Positions 60,931 through 64,000 of a DNA stretch of 64,000 nucleotides are shown piece after piece. Origin of the DNA: JAHCHG01 sp041394845. Its GTDB lineage: Bacteria; Acidobacteriota; Blastocatellia; Pyrinomonadales; Pyrinomonadaceae. The notes beneath the pieces are model-generated. The model ran no database searches and was not told the origin of the DNA. It saw nothing but the letters and a program-made list of their open reading frames with translations. The stretch is from the NCBI GenBank assembly GCA_041394845.1, contig JAWKHL010000007.1, positions 186,001 through 250,000 on the forward strand. The letters are read 5' to 3'. Both the position numbers and the translations under genes were made by a program. Each line of letters begins with the position of its first letter. The stretch's first letter is position 1.

Positions 60931-62743
60931 CATGCGCCGATTCGGCCTTGACCTCCTGTTCGGCCAGAAACTCTTCCGGCAGATCGCCGTTGTCGGCCCG
61001 CAGGTATTGCCATTGTTTGGGTTTTAAGGTGGCGATCAACTCTTTCCGGCTTTTGGTTTTGAGGGGTTTGCCGAGATAGATCTTGCCCATCTTTTCCAGA
61101 CGTTTTTCCGACAGAGCGCCGGAGAACATCAGCAACGGATAGGTAAAATTCGGTCCGTTCAGTCGGCGCAGTTTGTAGAGCCACATCCCGATCGAGCCGA
61201 CCCGCCAGGCCGTCGGACCCCACCAACTGTACTGACCGGGCCGCAGATTCATCTTCCAGCATTTCATCATCAACTGCCATTGCAGGCTCGACAGTTGCCG
61301 GGTTTGAGTGACGCCTTTTTCCATCTCCATCCGGGTGTCGTGCAAAGGGGTGAAGATCGACGGAATGAGAAAGGCGAACAAACCGCGCCGCTCCATCTCA
61401 TAGATCAGATCGAGCGTCCCCATGATGTCCTCGTCGGTTTCGTCCGGGTTGCCGACGATCAGAGTCATCGCCGGGAACCAGTTGTTCTTGTTGAGAACGC
61501 TGAGGCCTTCCAGCACGACGCTCTGCCACTCGGAGATCGGGAACGGAACGCTTTTGCCGGCCATGATCTTTTTGGCCATCCGGACCGATCCCGTCTCCAG
61601 ACCGATCAGCGGCGCCAGAGCCTTTTTCTCGGGATGCGAACTCAGATAAGGAAAATGGATCGGGCTTTTCGGCAAAAGCAGTTCGGACAATTTTTCGATC
61701 AGGATCGGATCGACCACCGCCGGGGCGATCGTCGCGTGGCTGAGGACGTGCTGTTCGACGCCGGGCGTGTTGACGATGTCGCCGTAAAGGTCGAGCAGAG
61801 CCTCGCGGTTCGGGAAATAAAAAGGCGTTTCGGTGTGAACCTGACCCCAGATGAACATATCTTCGGTGGCCAGCGAGATCTGCTTGTTGCCCTCGCGGAC
61901 GTTGGCCCGGACGGCGTCCATGATCCGCTCCTTCGGCAGGTCGATCTGCGGATTGAGATCGGGCAGGCAGAATTTACAGCGCCGTCCGCAACCGGTCGTC
62001 ATTTCGACCACGCCGAAAGTGGTTCGCGTGTCGGGAAACATGATGCTTTCGCGGTCGGTCGGATGTTTGACCTCGATCTCGCGCGGCAGGTCTTCGCCGC
62101 GGACCGCCTTTTGGAAAAGTTCGAGCGTGTCGTTCGATTCGCTCCGGCCCTCGACGACGCAATCGACGCCGAGTTCTTCGTACATGTCGGTCTGGATGAT
62201 CTGCCAGCCGCCCGAACCGCCGACGATGACCTTGAAATTGTCGCGATAAGGACTGGATTTGATCTGAGCGAAGAGTTCGCGCGAATAATGCGAGTTGATC
62301 GGCATTTTCGAAGAACCGAAGATCGACGTGTAAACCCCGGCGGCGAACGTGACGCCTAAGGGGTTATGGGTCGAAACGGCGACGACGCGCGTGCGCGGGC
62401 CGATGAATTTGTCGAGGTCTTCGGGAAAACAGGCGACGATGTCGTCCTGAGCGTATTCGCGCTGGAGGGATTTTTCGACCAGCCGAACTCCGGCCGGCAT
62501 ATATTTGGCCGAACCGTCTTCGTTGTGTTCGATCTTCCGCCAGTCGGGATATTTTCGGTTCAGAATCCCTTCGAGCCAGATCGGCAAAGAGGCCATCGCC
62601 ATCTGGATGAAATATCCGGCGTGATCGATCGCCTCGGTTAAAGGAGCCGTTAAGACAATCAGTTTGCCGCCATTTTCAGGGGCCGGAATCGCATTCTCGG
62701 AATGATCGACATCCGTTTTTATTTTTTCGACAGCAACGCTCAT
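60926..62743 (-). CDS. B12-binding-type radical SAM protein
   Basis: A 605-residue enzyme. Residues about 28-235 have the layout of an N-terminal cobalamin-binding-like domain (VVAVSTHNPLG, KVIVGGSGGWQII, VDCVVEGRSE), though the DxHxxG motif for lower-ligand His is not evident. The radical SAM core follows, with Cys252, Cys256 and Cys259 in TTGCGRRCKFCLPD (CxxxCxxC) for the 4Fe-4S cluster. Later parts include PLIGLETGSVRMAKKIMAG and TLIVGNPDETDED. The C-terminal 130 residues are basic and Trp-rich. This subgroup contains methylases and C-C bond-forming enzymes for lipids, cofactors and natural products; the substrate is open. GGAGG precedes the ATG at 62743. Confidence 0.82.
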   Translation of the reverse strand: MSVAVEKIKTDVDHSENAIPAPENGGKLIVLTAPLTEAIDHAGYFIQMAMASLPIWLEGILNRKYPDWRKIEHNEDGSAKYMPAGVRLVEKSLQREYAQDDIVACFPEDLDKFIGPRTRVVAVSTHNPLGVTFAAGVYTSIFGSSKMPINSHYSRELFAQIKSSPYRDNFKVIVGGSGGWQIIQTDMYEELGVDCVVEGRSESNDTLELFQKAVRGEDLPREIEVKHPTDRESIMFPDTRTTFGVVEMTTGCGRRCKFCLPDLNPQIDLPKERIMDAVRANVREGNKQISLATEDMFIWGQVHTETPFYFPNREALLDLYGDIVNTPGVEQHVLSHATIAPAVVDPILIEKLSELLLPKSPIHFPYLSSHPEKKALAPLIGLETGSVRMAKKIMAGKSVPFPISEWQSVVLEGLSVLNKNNWFPAMTLIVGNPDETDEDIMGTLDLIYEMERRGLFAFLIPSIFTPLHDTRMEMEKGVTQTRQLSSLQWQLMMKCWKMNLRPGQYSWWGPTAWRVGSIGMWLYKLRRLNGPNFTYPLLMFSGALSEKRLEKMGKIYLGKPLKTKSRKELIATLKPKQWQYLRADNGDLPEEFLAEQEVKAESAHV

Positions 62744-63048
62744 AGAGACCTCCAAAGGAAATTCAGGGTAAAAGTAGAAAGCGGTTTTTGACCGTATTTT
62801 CGCTTTTGATAAAAAACTGTGAAAACAAAATTCGGTCAATAGCCCAATGATAACTTAGGTAGAATGAAATTTCAGTAAAATTTATTCCGTTTAGTTGGAA
62901 TAGTTTAACAGTAAATAATTTAATTACAAAGGTTTTAATATTTATTCCCGCTGGTTTCTCTAAGGGGATCGAATGAAGTTTAATAAAAAGGAAAAGGACG
63001 GTCTTCTTCCGACCATCCCTTCATTTTTTTCGTCCGATTGTTTTTCCG
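62744..63048. other. intergenic region between radical SAM gene and glpX
   Basis: A 305-base AT-rich gap. The glpX terminator is at its right end (62980-63018). The rest should hold the promoter of the radical SAM gene on the minus strand, but no -35/-10 pair stands out. No heptamer array is seen here, which is unusual for a gap of this size in the window. Confidence 0.5.
62980..63018 (-). terminator. rho-independent terminator of glpX
   Basis: On the minus strand GGATGGTC, a 7-base loop, GACCGTCC (one G-T pair) and a TTTTCCTTTTT tail. It lies about 30 bases after the glpX stop. Confidence 0.75.
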
Positions 63049-64000
63049 CTAGAACCTGATGACCGCGTCGGGACCGCCTTCGACGTGGACGGTATCGACG
63101 AAACGGATGCTCTTGGAATCGGTCGTCATAACCACCGAATGGGTTCGTTTGCCGGCCCCGAAAAAGCGAACGCCTCTGAGGAGAGCGCCGTCGGTCACGC
63201 CGGTGGCCGAGAAGATGATCTTTTTGCCGGGCGCCAGATCGTCCGTGTCGTAAACCTTGTCCGGGTCGGTGATGCCCATCTCCTTGAGTCTTTCCATCAC
63301 CTTTTCGGCCGGCGGGACTTTTGTTCTGTCGATCCCGAGCCGCTCCGGGTCGAAGACCAGACGGGCCTGGATCTCGCCGTTCAGGCATTTCATGGCGGCC
63401 GCCGTGATGACGCCTTCCGGAGCGCCGCCGATGCCCATCAGGGCGTGAATGTTGGTTCCGGCGACGGCCGCCGAAATCCCGGCCGAAAGATCGCCGTCCG
63501 AGATCAGACGGATGCGCGCTCCGGCCGAGCGGACGTCGTCGATCAACTGTTTGTGGCGCGGCCGATCGAGCGTGATGACGGTCAGATCGTCGATGTCGCG
63601 GCCGAGTCGGCGGGCGATGTTCTTGAGATTGTCCCGAACCGGCGCTTCGATATCGACCGCGCCCCGGCACGAAGGCCCGACGACGATCTTGTCCATGTAA
63701 ATATCGGGCGCATTGAGCAGACCGCCGCGTTCGGCCGCCGCCAGAACGGCGATGGCGTTGTTGGCTCCGAGCGCACATAAATTGGTTCCTTCGAGCGGAT
63801 CGACGGCGATGTCGATCTCGGGGAAATCCTCGCGGTGTTCGTCCGAGTAATCGTTGCCTCCGACCTCTTCGCCGATATAGAGCATCGGGGCCTCGTCGCG
63901 CTCGCCCTCGCCGATGACGATCCGGCCGCGCATCGGCACCGTATCCATCACCTTGCGCATCGCTTCGACGGCGACGTGATCCGAATGTTTCCGGTCGCCC
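63049..64000 (-). CDS. glpX: class II fructose-1,6-bisphosphatase GlpX, partial (5' end outside window)
   Basis: The last 316 codons of a minus-strand gene that enters from the right edge. The reading frame continues to the last base (GDRKHSDHVAVEA before MRKVMDTVPMRG), matching the GlpX N-terminal region, so the internal ATG at 63960 is not the start. Signatures are GRIVIGEGERDEAPMLYIGE, the metal and phosphate site VDPLEGTNLCA, LDRPRHKQLI, IRLISDGDLSAGI and GIGGAPEGVITAAA. GlpX removes the 1-phosphate of fructose 1,6-bisphosphate in gluconeogenesis. It could also have sedoheptulose bisphosphatase activity as in some autotrophs, but nothing here suggests that. Confidence 0.95.
   Translation of the reverse strand, partial: GDRKHSDHVAVEAMRKVMDTVPMRGRIVIGEGERDEAPMLYIGEEVGGNDYSDEHREDFPEIDIAVDPLEGTNLCALGANNAIAVLAAAERGGLLNAPDIYMDKIVVGPSCRGAVDIEAPVRDNLKNIARRLGRDIDDLTVITLDRPRHKQLIDDVRSAGARIRLISDGDLSAGISAAVAGTNIHALMGIGGAPEGVITAAAMKCLNGEIQARLVFDPERLGIDRTKVPPAEKVMERLKEMGITDPDKVYDTDDLAPGKKIIFSATGVTDGALLRGVRFFGAGKRTHSVVMTTDSKSIRFVDTVHVEGGPDAVIRF

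Noticed and set aside
60926..62743. Radical SAM protein considered as a tetraether lipid synthase (Tes) or GDGT ring synthase.
   Set aside because: Only one CxxxCxxC cluster and none of the additional Cys sets expected for Tes. The sequence alone does not support a specific substrate.

Overview
The window reads as chromosomal DNA of a Gram-negative bacterium. It carries two Omp85 barrels (BamA and a TamA-like protein next to TamB), two Skp/OmpH chaperones, lipid A genes (fabZ, lpxA, lpxI) and many secreted proteins. The moderate-to-high GC, the combination of families and the strongly biased codon use (long antisense shadow ORFs) suggest Acidobacteriota, probably a Blastocatellia/Pyrinomonas-like lineage. 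That placement is inference; no rRNA gene is present to test it.

Layout. 1-4 kb: 5' end of a POT peptide transporter, a small membrane protein, a cupin-like protein, rlmH, a DksA/TraR-type zinc finger gene and a ComF-type phosphoribosyltransferase. 4-18 kb, minus strand: a PQQ-type sugar dehydrogenase with six FG-GAP-like repeats, a small secreted protein, tsaD, a TamA-like protein, TamB, and a RibBA whose GTP cyclohydrolase half has lost its zinc cysteines. 18-34 kb: a LolC/E-like permease, clpC, then the envelope cluster bamA-ompH-ompH-fabZ-(membrane protein)-lpxA, an opposite-strand umuDC pair, lpxI and an M28 peptidase. 34-39 kb, minus strand: secreted proteins, rsmI and a subtilisin.

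39.4-44.0 kb is an integron-type gene-cassette array without an integrase: seven minus-strand genes of foreign look (an Imm50-like immunity protein, a CPCC protein, a DUF4019 protein, four unknowns, one of them frameshifted) separated by attC-like sites. In five consecutive cassettes the heptamer at the 5' boundary is the exact complement of the same cassette's own R'' box, as cassette circularisation requires.

45.4-60.9 kb is a plus-strand block that I regard as the most interesting locus. It holds two secreted TPR-CHAT (caspase-like) proteins flanking an ECF-type sigma factor and a membrane-anchored anti-sigma-like protein. Tandem secreted beta-sandwich paralogs, an outer-membrane barrel, a secreted protein and a small helical protein follow. 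Five genes of the block share an upstream motif, CGACACA-N14-NYCAG, with an invariant 14-nt spacer. One copy precedes the sigma gene itself, so this looks like an autoregulated regulon. The two CHAT genes also share a 287-bp identical tract around the catalytic Cys, consistent with gene conversion.

Across the window, most intergenic gaps hold short tandem repeats with a 7-base period in several sequence families (TTTYGGA, GTGAGCR, GTTAATN and others), often as inverted pairs. Some have entered coding sequence: the linker of rsmI, the signal peptide of the TamA-like protein and the stop codon of a secreted-protein gene. The window ends in a B12-type radical SAM gene and a partial glpX.
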